Assembly (NCBI RefSeq): GCF_002934265.1
Contig: NZ_PTIX01000004.1
Location: forward strand, 372,001 to 436,000
Direction of reading: 5' to 3'
DNA from: Actinokineospora auranticolor
GTDB taxonomy: Bacteria > Actinomycetota > Actinomycetes > Mycobacteriales > Pseudonocardiaceae
DNA: 64,000 bases
This document shows positions 18,920 through 28,756 of this stretch, piece after piece. The stretch's first letter is position 1, and the number at the start of each line of letters is the position of its first letter. The notes beneath the pieces are model-generated. The model ran no database searches, was not told where the DNA came from, and saw only the letters and a list, made by a program, of their open reading frames with translations. The translations under genes were made by a program, and so were the position numbers.

Positions 18920-19060
18920 GGTATTCAGTTGTCGCCGCGGCGCATGTGCGCTCCCGCAGACGTGACGGCAACGGTACGGCACGACCTGCCCGGTCGGCCA
19001 CCCCCGGGGGTCCCGCGTGCCCCGGCGCCGGTGTCGGTCGGGCGTGGGAGGATCGCGGCC

Positions 19061-20038
19061 GTGAACTCGCCCGCAGTCACCCCACCCCCGCTGCAACTCG
19101 TGCTGGGCGAAGAGGAACTGCTCGTCGAGCGAGCGATCCGGACCGTGCTCGACACGGCCCGGTTGGCCGACCCGTCCGCCGACCTCACCCGGATGCGGGT
19201 GGCTGATCTCACAGCCCCCGAGCTGGCCGAGCTGGTGAGCCCGTCGCTGTTCGCCGAGGGGCGGGTGATCGTCCTCGACACCGCGCACGAGGCCACCCAG
19301 GACATCGCGGCGCTGGTGATCTCGTACACCAAGGCGCCCGCCGAGGGCATCGTGCTCGCGGTCGTGCACAACGGCGGCGGGCGCAAGGCGGGCAAGGACA
19401 TCGTGGCCGCCATGAAGAAGGCGGGCGCGGTGGTCACCGAGTGCCCGAAGATCACCAAGGCGGCCGAGCGGGAAGCGTTCGTCCGCAACGAGATCCGGCA
19501 CGCGGGCGGCAAGACCGACCCGGCCGCCGTCGCCGCGCTGATCGACTCGGTCGGCTCGGACCTGCGCGAGTTGGCCGCCGCCGCGGCGCAGCTGGTCGCG
19601 GACGCGGCCGGAGCGGTGACGGAAGAGGCGGTGCGCCGCTACCACCGCGGCCGAGCCGACGTGACCGGCTTCGCGGTGGCGGAGAAGGCCGTCACCGGCG
19701 ACGTCGCGGGCGCCCTGGAGGCACTGCGCTGGGCCATGCAGCTCGGCGTCCCGCACGTCCTGGTCGCCGACGCCCTGGCCGACGCCGTCCGCACCGTCGC
19801 CCGCGTCTCGGGCGCGGGCCGCGCCGACCCGTTCCGCCTGGCGGGCGAACTGGGCATGCCCGCGTGGAAGGTGAAGAAGGCCCTGGCCCAGGCCCGCGGC
19901 TGGAAAGCGGCGGGCCTGGCCGACGCGATGATGGCGGTGGCCGAGGTGAACGCGGACGTCAAGGGCGCGGCGGTAGACGCGGACTACGCCCTGGAGCGCG
20001 CCGTCCTGCGCCTTGGCCGCGCTCACCGTCGCGACTGA
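19061..20038 (+). CDS. holA: DNA polymerase III delta subunit
   Basis: Clamp-loader subunit of 325 residues that opens the beta sliding clamp. The N-terminus LQLVLGEEELLVERAI and the middle and C-terminal helices (VGSDLRELAAAAAQLV, LGMPAWKVKKALAQAR) are typical of HolA. GGGAGG precedes the GTG at 19061 by 9 bases. The order comEA-comEC-holA-rpsT is conserved in actinobacteria. The last ~25 codons plus the downstream hairpin are repeated in tandem after the stop (see the repeat entry), which is unusual. Confidence 0.95.
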   Translation: MNSPAVTPPPLQLVLGEEELLVERAIRTVLDTARLADPSADLTRMRVADLTAPELAELVSPSLFAEGRVIVLDTAHEATQDIAALVISYTKAPAEGIVLAVVHNGGGRKAGKDIVAAMKKAGAVVTECPKITKAAEREAFVRNEIRHAGGKTDPAAVAALIDSVGSDLRELAAAAAQLVADAAGAVTEEAVRRYHRGRADVTGFAVAEKAVTGDVAGALEALRWAMQLGVPHVLVADALADAVRTVARVSGAGRADPFRLAGELGMPAWKVKKALAQARGWKAAGLADAMMAVAEVNADVKGAAVDADYALERAVLRLGRAHRRD

Positions 20039-20602
20039 GCGTCCCGAGACCTGGGCGGTGACCCCAGGTTGCCCAGCCGTGGTGGCGGTGGCCCTGGGGG
20101 TCGAGGGCGTGGTGATCGACGTGGAATACGCCCTGGAGCGCGCCGTTCTGCGCCTCGGTCGCGCCTACCGTCGCGACTGAGCGCCCGAAACCTGGTCGGT
20201 GACCCCAGGTTGCCCGGCCGTGGTGGCGGTGGCTGGGAGTCGAGGGCGCGGCGGTAGACGCGGACTACGCCCTGGAGCGCGCCGTCCTGCGCCTTGGCCG
20301 CGCTCACCGTCGCGACTGAGCGTCCCGAGACCTGGGCGGTGCCCCCTGGTTGCCCGGCCGTGGTGGCGGTGGTCGTGGGAGTCGAGGGCGTGGTGATCGA
20401 TGTGGACTACGTGCTGGAAGGCGCGGTCCTGCGCCTTGGCCGCGCTCGCCGTCGCGACTGAGCGTCCCGAGACCTGGGTGCCAGGTTGCCGGAGAAGCAT
20501 CCGGCAACGGTGGGCGGGGGAGGCAGGGGCATAGGTGCCGCTGTGTGTTGCGTGCTGGAGCACGCCGTCCGGTGCCTCGGCCGCGCCCACCGCTGCGACT
20601 GA
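19958..20602 (+). repeat. Tandem array of the holA 3' end (~141-bp unit)
   Basis: The last ~80 bases of holA, coding for DYALERAVLRLGRAHRRD and the stop, reappear four more times. The TGA codons end at 20038, 20180, 20319, 20461 and 20602, spaced 142, 139, 142 and 141 bases. Each unit also carries a small ACCTGGG...CCCAGGT hairpin just after the stop (for example 20049-20069). Copies 0 and 2 are identical over 99 bases (19962-20060 and 20243-20341), while copies 1 and 3 share other differences, giving a 281-bp higher-order period. The fifth copy is degenerate. No copy joins a longer gene. Confidence 0.93.
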
Positions 20603-20607
20603 CCACG

Positions 20608-20629
20608 CCTCGCGCGGGTTTGGGCGAGG
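20608..20629. terminator. Hairpin after the holA array
   Basis: CCTCGC (20608-20613) pairs with GCGAGG (20624-20629) around a 10-base loop and is followed by GGTTCTTCTG. It lies 6 bases after the last array stop and between the convergent holA and thioesterase genes, so it could end transcription from the left. Confidence 0.5.
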
Positions 20630-20735
20630 GGTTCTTCTGTTTGGCCGCGCTGGTGTCAGGAAACGCGCCGGACGCAGTTGGGTTGGTGCGAGCGGCAAGC
20701 GTGCTTCGACCTGGGAGCGTCGGGTGCGGCGCGAA

Positions 20736-21251
20736 TCAGGTCAGGTGGGCGGTGCGGCTGGCGAGGATCTCGTCGCGGCGGGTCAGGCGGTGGTGCCTGC
20801 GGATCTCGGCTTCGCGGTTGCGGCGCTCGTCCTCCGGCGTCTCCGCGGTGACGCCCGGTACCGCTCGCGGTTGGCCGTCCTCGTCGACCGCCACGAAGAC
20901 CAGGTAGGCCGTGGCCACCCTGGTCGGGGGCACGCCCGCCCGGTCCCACGGCTCGGCCAGCACCCGGACCCCGACCTCCATCGAGGACCGGCCCGCCCAG
21001 TTCACCTGGGCGTGCGCGTGCACCAGGTCACCGACGCGCACCGGGTGCAGGAAGGTCATGCCGTCCATGGCCGCGGTCACCGCCGGGCCGCCGGAGTGGC
21101 GCTGGGCGACCGCGCCCGCGACGTCGTCGACCAGCTTCATGATGACTCCGCCGTGGACGGTGCCGAGGAGGTTGGTGTCCACAGCGGTCATGATGTGCGA
21201 CAGCGAGGTTCGCGCCGCCGAGGTGGGCTTGGGGTGCAGCACCGGTTCCAT
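20736..21251 (-). CDS. Acyl-CoA thioesterase, hot-dog fold
   Basis: 171 residues with a single hot-dog domain of the YciA/cytosolic acyl-CoA hydrolase type: TNLLGTVHGGVIMKLVDDVAG, the DGMTFLHPVRVGDLVHAHAQV strand, and VATAYLVFVAVDEDG. It is expected to hydrolyse acyl-CoA to fatty acid and CoA; chain preference is unknown. The ATG at 21251 begins the family pattern. It is leftward, downstream of rpsT by ~90 bp. Confidence 0.88.
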   Translation of the reverse strand: MEPVLHPKPTSAARTSLSHIMTAVDTNLLGTVHGGVIMKLVDDVAGAVAQRHSGGPAVTAAMDGMTFLHPVRVGDLVHAHAQVNWAGRSSMEVGVRVLAEPWDRAGVPPTRVATAYLVFVAVDEDGQPRAVPGVTAETPEDERRNREAEIRRHHRLTRRDEILASRTAHLT

Positions 21252-21342
21252 GTCCGCAGTCTGGCCCAGAGACGACAGCGGCGCCGCCCTCGACGAGGGC
21301 GGCGCCGCTGTGAAACCCGACTCAGGCGGGCTTGAGCAGGAC

Positions 21343-21606
21343 TCAGGCGAGCTTGTTCGCCCGCTGCGCCATGGCCGACTTCTTGTTGGCGGCCTGGTTC
21401 GGGTGGATGACACCCTTGCCCGCGGCCTTGTCCAGCTTGCGGCTGGCGTCGGCCAGCAGCTCCTGGGCCTTGGCCTTGTCGCCCGCCTCGGCGGCTTCGC
21501 GGAACTTGCGGATCGCGGTCTTCACCGAGGACTTGACGGACTTGTTGCGCAGCCGCGCCTTCTCGTTCGTCTTGATCCGCTTCAACTGGGACTTGATGTT
21601 CGCCAT
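21343..21606 (-). CDS. rpsT: 30S ribosomal protein S20
   Basis: 87 residues, the normal length. [20 protein letters not shown], a Lys/Arg-rich helix bundle and the end [20 protein letters not shown] identify bS20, which binds 16S rRNA. GAGGAG lies 8 bases before the ATG at 21606. rpsT next to holA and lepA, on the opposite strand, is the usual actinobacterial layout. Confidence 0.99.
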   Translation of the reverse strand: MANIKSQLKRIKTNEKARLRNKSVKSSVKTAIRKFREAAEAGDKAKAQELLADASRKLDKAAGKGVIHPNQAANKKSAMAQRANKLA

Positions 21607-21734
21607 GCGTGTCTCCTCGGAGCCGTACCGGATGTCCGCGCCGCGACCTGGGGGTTCACACCTCCCGTGGCCCTGCCGAGCAGGTCTCCTCCATGGCGGA
21701 GTGCCGCACGGCGCGACGGACCAGGCTAACACCT

Positions 21735-21953
21735 CTATTCCTCGGACGAGTCCTCGGGACCTTCCTTGCGGGGCCTGCCCCGCCGGGTCGGGCCGCCCGC
21801 GCCGTCGGGCAGCCTGCCCGCCTCGGCCAGCGCCCGGCGCAGCATGAACTCGATCTGCGCGTTGGTGCTGCGGAGTTCGTCGTTCGCCCACCGCGCGACC
21901 GCGTCGTGGATGACGGGGTCGAGCCGCAGGAGGACCTTCTTGCGCTCGACCAT
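21735..21953 (-). CDS. Small ribbon-helix-helix-like DNA-binding protein
   Basis: 72 residues. The first half ([20 protein letters not shown], then a helix ending [11 protein letters not shown]) has the pattern of a ribbon-helix-helix regulator: a basic beta strand followed by two helices. The tail is Pro/Arg/Glu-rich. The ATG overlaps the stop of the upstream SPFH gene in an ATGA, so the two are translationally coupled. The likely target is the 16-bp palindrome before the SPFH gene. DNA binding is inferred from the fold pattern. Confidence 0.75.
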   Translation of the reverse strand: MVERKKVLLRLDPVIHDAVARWANDELRSTNAQIEFMLRRALAEAGRLPDGAGGPTRRGRPRKEGPEDSSEE

Positions 21954-22903
21954 CAGTGGTAGAGCGACCCGGTGTTGACGACGGGCTGGGCCTCGCGGTC
22001 GCTGCACAGCACCACCAGCAGGTTGCTCACCATCGCCGCCTTGCGCTCCTCGTCCAGTTCGACCACCTCGTGCTCGGCGAGCCGGTCCAGCGCCGCCTCG
22101 ACCATGCCGACCGCGCCGTCCACGATCCGCTGCCGGGCCGCCACCACCGCGCCCGCCTGCTGCCTGCGCAGCATGGCCCCCGCGATCTCCGGCGCGTACG
22201 CCAGGTGCGTGATCCGCGACTCGATGACGCCGACCCCCGCCGCCTCGACCCGGGCCGCGATCTCCGCCGACAGCCGCTGGGTGATCTCGTCGGCGTTGTC
22301 CCGCAGGGAGAGCGTGCCCTCCGCGTCGTGGGCGTCGTACGGGTAGGTCGTGGCGATGTGCCGCACCGCCGTCTCGGTCTGGATGGCGACGAACGCGATG
22401 AAGTCGTCCACCTCGAACACCGCGCGGGCGGTGTCCTGGACCTGCCACACCACCACCGCGGCGATCTCGATCGGGTTGCCGTCGGCGTCGTTGACCTTCA
22501 TCACGGCGGTCTCGTGGTTGCGGATCCGGGTCGACACCTTCCGCCGCGTGGTGAACGGGTTGACCCAGCGCAGGCCGTCGAGCCGCACGGTGCCCACGTA
22601 GCGGCCGAGGAACTGCACGACCTGGGCCTCGCCGGGGGAGACCATGGTCAGCCCGCCCATGGTGATCGCGGCGGCGAGGAACACCAGGCCGCCGAACACG
22701 ATCGCGGTGACGGCCAGGCCGTGGCCGATCGACAGTTCGTCGGCCAGCCCCGCGATACCCACACCGACCAGGCCCAGCGCCGCGAGGGCGAGGGCCAGGG
22801 CGGCGACGGCGATGGGGATGCCCGCGGCGCCGAAGGCGGGCTTCTCGCGGACGTGCGGTGGGGGCAGCAGGGGGTGTTCGAAACTGGCGGGCGTGGTGCT
22901 CAT
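21953..22903 (-). CDS. SPFH/Band-7 (stomatin-like) membrane protein
   Basis: 316 residues. Two membrane helices near the N-terminus (~28-52 and ~61-84) are followed by an SPFH domain ([38 protein letters not shown]) and a C-terminal coiled/helical part with [20 protein letters not shown]. Such proteins form oligomeric cages on membrane microdomains. GGAGG precedes the ATG by 6 bases. It shares an operon with the small ribbon-helix-helix gene, and a perfect palindrome overlaps the expected promoter. The physiological role is unknown. Confidence 0.92.
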   Translation of the reverse strand: MSTTPASFEHPLLPPPHVREKPAFGAAGIPIAVAALALALAALGLVGVGIAGLADELSIGHGLAVTAIVFGGLVFLAAAITMGGLTMVSPGEAQVVQFLGRYVGTVRLDGLRWVNPFTTRRKVSTRIRNHETAVMKVNDADGNPIEIAAVVVWQVQDTARAVFEVDDFIAFVAIQTETAVRHIATTYPYDAHDAEGTLSLRDNADEITQRLSAEIAARVEAAGVGVIESRITHLAYAPEIAGAMLRRQQAGAVVAARQRIVDGAVGMVEAALDRLAEHEVVELDEERKAAMVSNLLVVLCSDREAQPVVNTGSLYH

Positions 22904-22932
22904 GGCGACCTCCGGGCTAGCTCGCTTCTAGC

Positions 22933-22948
22933 AAAGTGATATCACTTT
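22933..22948. promoter_or_regulatory. 16-bp perfect palindrome, probable operator of the SPFH operon
   Basis: AAAGTGATATCACTTT is a perfect 16-base inverted repeat, strikingly AT-rich for this genome, located 30-45 bases before the SPFH start. It also lies 50 bases before the rightward gene at 22998, so it could control both. The ribbon-helix-helix protein of the same operon is the natural candidate to bind it. Confidence 0.7.
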
Positions 22949-22997
22949 TTCGCCGAGTTCGCCACTACCGCTGAGCCGGGTAGGACACGGCGGTAGC

Positions 22998-23492
22998 TTG
23001 ATCGCCGTGCACGGGGTGATCGCGTGGTGCGGCTTCTTCGGTGCCTGGCTGCTCTTCGCCGGGCCCGTCTACCAGGCCGCGTTGGAGCTGCACGAGCAGG
23101 ACATCGAGGAAGAGCAGCTCGCTGCGGCCCGGGAGGGCGTGCGGATCAGGCCCATCTCACCGTGGTGGTGGCTGCTGCCGCCGGTGCGTTACTGGCTGGG
23201 CAGGCGGCGGGCCAGGGAGTACCGCGAGGCCATGCTCCGGGCGCTGGCCGACGAGCACCTGAACTCGCTGGTCAGGTTCCTGGACAAGGCCAACGGCTGG
23301 CTGCTCGTCGCGCTCGGAGGTCTCCTCATCGCCGCCAAGGAGACCGGGGAGCTGGTGGAGTACCACCACTGGCCGACGGTGCTGTTCTGGGTGCTGCTGG
23401 TCGTGATGGCCGCGCTCTGCGCCCTCTACACCGTGGCGCGCATGCGGCGCAGCCACGACATCCTGACGACGCGGGATCAGCGCCAGCCGTAG
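22998..23492 (+). CDS. Small membrane protein of unknown function
   Basis: 164 residues. Hydrophobic segments lie at ~5-25 (GVIAWCGFFGAWLLFAGPVY), ~100-113 (WLLVALGGLLIAA) and ~126-146 (LFWVLLVVMAALCALYTV), with a charged cytoplasmic-looking loop between the first two. I do not recognise the family. The start may be TTG 22998 or GTG 23007; neither has a clear ribosome site. It is divergent from the SPFH operon across the palindrome and its 3' end overlaps the convergent PemK-like gene by 16 bases. Confidence 0.7.
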   Translation: MIAVHGVIAWCGFFGAWLLFAGPVYQAALELHEQDIEEEQLAAAREGVRIRPISPWWWLLPPVRYWLGRRRAREYREAMLRALADEHLNSLVRFLDKANGWLLVALGGLLIAAKETGELVEYHHWPTVLFWVLLVVMAALCALYTVARMRRSHDILTTRDQRQP

Positions 23493-23914
23493 CGGTCCCG
23501 CAGCGCGTCGGCGACCAGGACGAAGCGGTCCTCCTCCAGCACCGACCCCTCGCGCCGGATGTCGTGCTCACCCAGCTCGAAGAGCCGGTCCATGCGCAGG
23601 TAGGACACCCGGCCGTCGCGGTCCCACCGGCCGGAGCCCAGCTCCAGCCAGTCGTCGCGGGCGTGCTCGTGCGGCTGCCTGCTGGAGAGCATCAACGCGC
23701 GCAGCGTCGGCCCACTACGTCCCACTACGAGCAGCGGTCGGTCCTTACCGCGCTCCGGGTCGTCCTCATACGGCACCCAAGCCCAGACGATCTCCCCCGG
23801 GTCCGCGTCGCCGTCGAGGTCCGGGGCGTAGACCACGTGCTCGGGACGGTCGCTGGTCGGCACCTGCCATACCGCGCCGCGGGCGGGCTTGGGGTCGTCA
23901 GACGAGTTGTGCAC
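23477..23914 (-). CDS. PemK/MazF-type endoribonuclease toxin homologue
   Basis: 145 residues. The pattern GEIVWAWVPYEDDPERGKDR with PLLVVGR matches the beta-barrel core of the PemK/MazF superfamily (GDIVWVxxxxxxGxEQxxxRPxLVV). MazF proteins cut mRNA at short sites. No partner antitoxin is next to it: the neighbours are a membrane protein and a VOC protein. It may be a stand-alone member with a different job, as is common for this actinobacterial subgroup. RNase activity is inference. Confidence 0.75.
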   Translation of the reverse strand: MHNSSDDPKPARGAVWQVPTSDRPEHVVYAPDLDGDADPGEIVWAWVPYEDDPERGKDRPLLVVGRSGPTLRALMLSSRQPHEHARDDWLELGSGRWDRDGRVSYLRMDRLFELGEHDIRREGSVLEEDRFVLVADALRDRYGWR

Positions 23915-23964
23915 GAAGTGGGAGGGTAGTCGCGGTCGGCGCTGCTCGAAGGTAGGACAGTGGG

Positions 23965-24348
23965 GTGGAGTTCCTGAGCAGCCGAGTCATCATCCACCCG
24001 AGTGACCGCGAGCGTTCCCTGGTGTTCTACCGGGACAAGCTGGGTCTGGCGGTCTTCCGGGAGTTCCCCGGCGGGACGGTGTTCTTCCTGGGTGGCGGCT
24101 ACCTGGAGCTGTCCGGCCGGGGTGCGGGCGGCGCCGGGCCCGACGTCGCGCTCTGGTTGCAGGTGCGCGACCTCGCCGCCACCGCCGCCGAACTCGTCGA
24201 CCGCGGTGTCGCCCTGGACCGCGAGCCCCGGCTGGAGCCGTGGGGGCTGCGGGAGGCGTGGCTGTCGGACCCCGACGGCGTGCGGATCGCGCTGGTCGAG
24301 GTGCCCGCGGCGCACCCCATGCGGCTCGACTCGCGGCCACCCGCCTAG
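23965..24348 (+). CDS. VOC-superfamily (glyoxalase/dioxygenase-like) protein
   Basis: 127 residues forming one vicinal-oxygen-chelate module: SRVIIHPSDRERSLVFYRDK, LGLAVFREFPGGTVFFLGGG, and the ending SDPDGVRIALVEVP. Members include glyoxalases, dioxygenases and resistance proteins; the substrate is not evident. The GTG start has AGGACAG upstream. Its stop overlaps the stop of the convergent ArsR gene in a CTAG. Confidence 0.85.
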   Translation: MEFLSSRVIIHPSDRERSLVFYRDKLGLAVFREFPGGTVFFLGGGYLELSGRGAGGAGPDVALWLQVRDLAATAAELVDRGVALDREPRLEPWGLREAWLSDPDGVRIALVEVPAAHPMRLDSRPPA

Positions 24349-24650
24349 TCCATCGCGTCCAGGTGCTGCTCGAGCCGGTCCAGCCGGTCCGACCAGAGCG
24401 CCCGGTAGGGCGTGAGCCAGGTGTCGATCTCCGCCAGCGGTTCGGCGCGCAGCTCGTACCAGCGCCGCTGCGCGTCCCGGCGCACGCGCACCAGCCCGGC
24501 CTCGCGCAGCACCTTCAGGTGCTTGGACGTCCCCGGCTGGGTGAGACCCAGTTCGGCCACCAGCTCGCCCACCGATCGTGGCTGCTCACGCAGCAGGTCG
24601 AGGATCCGCCGCCGGGTCGGCTCGGCCAGCACGGTGAAGGTGGTCGCCAC
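24345..24650 (-). CDS. ArsR-family winged-helix transcriptional regulator
   Basis: 101 residues. [20 protein letters not shown], the recognition helix [20 protein letters not shown] and the wing [14 protein letters not shown] define the ArsR/SmtB fold. No metal-binding Cys cluster is visible (the typical CVC of helix 3 is absent), so it probably belongs to the non-metal group that often controls a neighbouring gene. The GTG at 24650 begins the family pattern; a GTG at 24659 is possible. Confidence 0.88.
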   Translation of the reverse strand: MATTFTVLAEPTRRRILDLLREQPRSVGELVAELGLTQPGTSKHLKVLREAGLVRVRRDAQRRWYELRAEPLAEIDTWLTPYRALWSDRLDRLEQHLDAMD

Positions 24651-24763
24651 GCGTCGAACATTACCGACGGGGCATATACAAGGGCAATCCCGACACCCGA
24701 ACCGCCCCGACACCGGGTGGCCATGGGACGATGGGGTTACCCCTGACCATGCGAGGACCCTCA

Positions 24764-26611
<1,848 letters not shown>

Positions 26612-26632
26612 GTCCGGTCCGGCGGTTCGCCG

Positions 26633-27031
26633 CTACGGGAGCCGGTAGTCCAGCGACCAGGTGTGGTCGTCGCCGGTCTTGGTGATCTCCAAGGTGCCGG
26701 TGAGGCCCACCAGGTCGCCGGTGCCGGTGTTGGGCACGACGACGATGTCCAGCGAGCCCTCGTCGCCGTTAGCGGTCGCGTGGTGCTGGAGCACGAAGCT
26801 GCCCTTGCGGCCGTGCAGCGTGCCGTGGACGCGCTCGAACGCCACGTAGGCGGCGGTGCCGGTGGCGGGCACGACGGCGCTGGTCATGTGCACCTCGCTG
26901 GTGCCGACCAGGTCGCCGTCGAACACCTTGCGGATCACCGTGTGCCCCAGCTCGACACCTTCGTGCTGGTCGTACGGGGTTTCCGGCTCCCACTGGTCCA
27001 CGATGAACGTTCCCTGAGCCCGCTCGCCCAC
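26633..27031 (-). CDS. DUF3224 family protein
   Basis: 132 residues with the beta-barrel pattern of DUF3224: GTFIVDQWEPETPYDQHEGV, GTSEVHMTSAVVPATGTAAY, VAFERVHGTLHGRKGSF and the end GTLEITKTGDDHTWSLDYRL. The role of the family is unknown; the fold resembles lipocalin-like barrels. A GGGAGG sits 6 bases before the GTG at 27031. It converges on lepA with a 21-bp gap. Confidence 0.88.
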   Translation of the reverse strand: MGERAQGTFIVDQWEPETPYDQHEGVELGHTVIRKVFDGDLVGTSEVHMTSAVVPATGTAAYVAFERVHGTLHGRKGSFVLQHHATANGDEGSLDIVVVPNTGTGDLVGLTGTLEITKTGDDHTWSLDYRLP

Positions 27032-27067
27032 GCTGTGCCTCCCGATGGCAACACTCGAATACCCGCC

Positions 27068-27086
27068 TGTGGACAACTTCCGACGA
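27068..27086 (-). repeat. Degenerate half of the DnaA-box-like pair
   Basis: On the minus strand TTGTCCACA (27076-27068) is preceded by the spacer-like TCGTCGGAAG (27086-27077), which matches 7 of 10 bases of the spacer in copy B. The other box is not recognisable. It lies in the divergent gap between the DUF3224 and YjbR-like genes. Confidence 0.45.
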
Positions 27087-27145
27087 ATGTCGTCCCGATG
27101 CGCGATTCTGTCCTCGACGGCACCGGAGCGGAAGAGGAGGAACCC

Positions 27146-27520
27146 GTGAACGACGACCCGTTGACCCGGTTGCGGGAGCTGTGCATGGCCATGCCCGAGG
27201 CCACCGAGCGGATCAGCCACGGCGCGCCGACGTGGTTCGTCCGCGACAAGAAGGTCTTCGTGATGTTCCAGGACAACCACCACGGCGACAACCGCACCGG
27301 GTTCTGGTGCGCGGCACCGCCGGGGGCGCAGGAGGAGCTGGTGGGGGAGGACCCGGAGCGGTTCTACCGACCGCCGTACGTCGGACACCGGGGGTGGTTA
27401 GGCGTGCGGCTCGACGTGTCGCCGGACTGGGCGGAGATCGCGGAGATCGTCGACCAGTCCTACCGACTCGTCGCCGCGAAGCGCCTCATCGCCGAACTCG
27501 ACGCGCGGACGGGTGGGTGA
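27146..27520 (+). CDS. MmcQ/YjbR-family protein
   Basis: 124 residues. The pattern LCMAMPEATERISHGAPTWF, then FVRDKKVFVMFQDNHHGD and the end WLGVRLDVSPDWAEIAEIVD is that of the MmcQ/YjbR family, which has a CyaY-like alpha/beta fold and possible DNA-binding ability. The specific role is unknown. GAGGAGG lies 6 bases before the GTG at 27146. Confidence 0.88.
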   Translation: MNDDPLTRLRELCMAMPEATERISHGAPTWFVRDKKVFVMFQDNHHGDNRTGFWCAAPPGAQEELVGEDPERFYRPPYVGHRGWLGVRLDVSPDWAEIAEIVDQSYRLVAAKRLIAELDARTGG

Positions 27521-28202
27521 GTCATCGGTCGAAGGCCTCGCGAGTCGCTCGCGGATCCGACGGATCGAGGTCAGGCGCGCCGTCGAGTTTCAGCAGGAGG
27601 TGACGGCCAGGGCCGTGGACCGGCCGGTTCACATCGGGGCGCGCGTCCTGTGTAGCCGGTTGCCACGAGATCGAGGTGGTCGCTGCTTCGGGAGTGGGTC
27701 GTGGCCGGAGGTGGCATGGCCGAGGTCATGGGACCTGCCAGGCGCGCGCCGGTGGATTCTGCGATGGCGATGGCTCGGCGACTGGGACGGTCGGTGCCGC
27801 GTTCATGGGCATGGGACCGACCGGGCGCGTCGATGGGGCTCTGCCTGGGCGAAGGCAGAGGCGCGTGACGAGGCCGGGTAGTGCCGGCAGCGTGTCCGGG
27901 GATGGTCTGTGACGGTCTGGTGTGAGTCTCGTCGTTTGCCCCACCGAGGGCGCCGTGTGCGGTCGGCGTTGAGTTCGCGGTGGTGACGGCGGACGGTCGG
28001 GTGCGGGTTCGGCGTGGTGCGTCGCCTGGTGTGGTTCGACGTGCTCCGCGCTGAGTGGGGTGGTTGGACCTTGAGGAATTCGGATATGGAGGGAGGAATC
28101 GGGCCGAGGGATCACGGTTCGGGCTTGGCGGGCGACTGGTGGGGTGAGCCGGGTCGGTCGCGGGGTGAGTTGGTGGCGCGGGTGTGCAACCGGTGGTGCG
28201 GG
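27521..28202. other. 680-bp region without a supportable gene
   Basis: Open frames exist here on both strands but they are rich in Arg, Pro and His with no recognisable domain and no ribosome sites at their starts. The base composition is less codon-biased than in neighbouring genes. A loose internal duplication is visible around CATGGGAC (27728 and 27809 vicinity). I see no clear promoter or terminator. Confidence 0.5.
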
Positions 28203-28661
28203 TCAGGCGTCCGAGGTGGCGTGTGGATCCGGGGTGGCCAGGCTCGCGAGGTAGGCGAGGGCGTGCGCGTACTTGGCGCGCAGGCGTTCGCGGGTGGGCT
28301 CGTCCAGTGTGGCCAGCCGGGCGGGGGAGGAGTTGTCGGCGATGTCGGCGTGCTTGACCCGCAGGGCCATCGGGTTCGCGGCGACGCGGGTCAGGTAGTC
28401 CTGTTGGGACTCGTCGGGGTGCTTGCTGATGGCCTCGACGGCGAGGACCACCTCCGGCGGGCACCCGGCGGCGGTGAGGTCGTCGGCGGTCACCGCGGTG
28501 TCCTCGATGACGTCGTGCAGCACCGCCGTCATCCGGTCGTGGTCGCCGTCCAGGGTGGACATGACCCGGAGCGGGTGTTCGATGTAGGGCCGCCCGGCCT
28601 TGTCGAGCTGGCCCTCGTGGGCGTCTCGGGCTATGCGAACCGCGTCCTCAAGGGTGAACAT
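28203..28661 (-). CDS. Mesh1-like small alarmone hydrolase (HD domain)
   Basis: 152 residues, a single HD domain. It carries the set of residues seen in RelA/SpoT hydrolase domains: IARDAHEGQLDKAGRPYIEH (metal His), LHDVIEDTAVT (HD and ED), and VKHADIADNSS (Asp and Asn). There is no synthetase or regulatory domain, so it resembles stand-alone Mesh1-type hydrolases that remove pyrophosphate from (p)ppGpp. Other nucleotide substrates are possible. It is leftward and alone, beside the gene-poor stretch. Confidence 0.8.
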   Translation of the reverse strand: MFTLEDAVRIARDAHEGQLDKAGRPYIEHPLRVMSTLDGDHDRMTAVLHDVIEDTAVTADDLTAAGCPPEVVLAVEAISKHPDESQQDYLTRVAANPMALRVKHADIADNSSPARLATLDEPTRERLRAKYAHALAYLASLATPDPHATSDA

Positions 28662-28756
28662 GCGGGGAATGTAACCGGTGGTCGACGGAGCGCACGTCGA
28701 TCACGTCGTTGTGGTGGACATGGAGCGCGCGGTGCGCGTGTGCGGAGGAGTGGGTG

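Noticed and set aside
20039-20602. holA tail repeats as separate small genes
   Set aside because: The copies begin inside the holA frame pattern without start codons or ribosome sites, and intervening hairpins separate them; they look like DNA repeats, not genes.
27521-28202. Several frames of 70-300 codons
   Set aside because: Arg/Pro/His-rich text, no start signals, no motif; judged non-coding.
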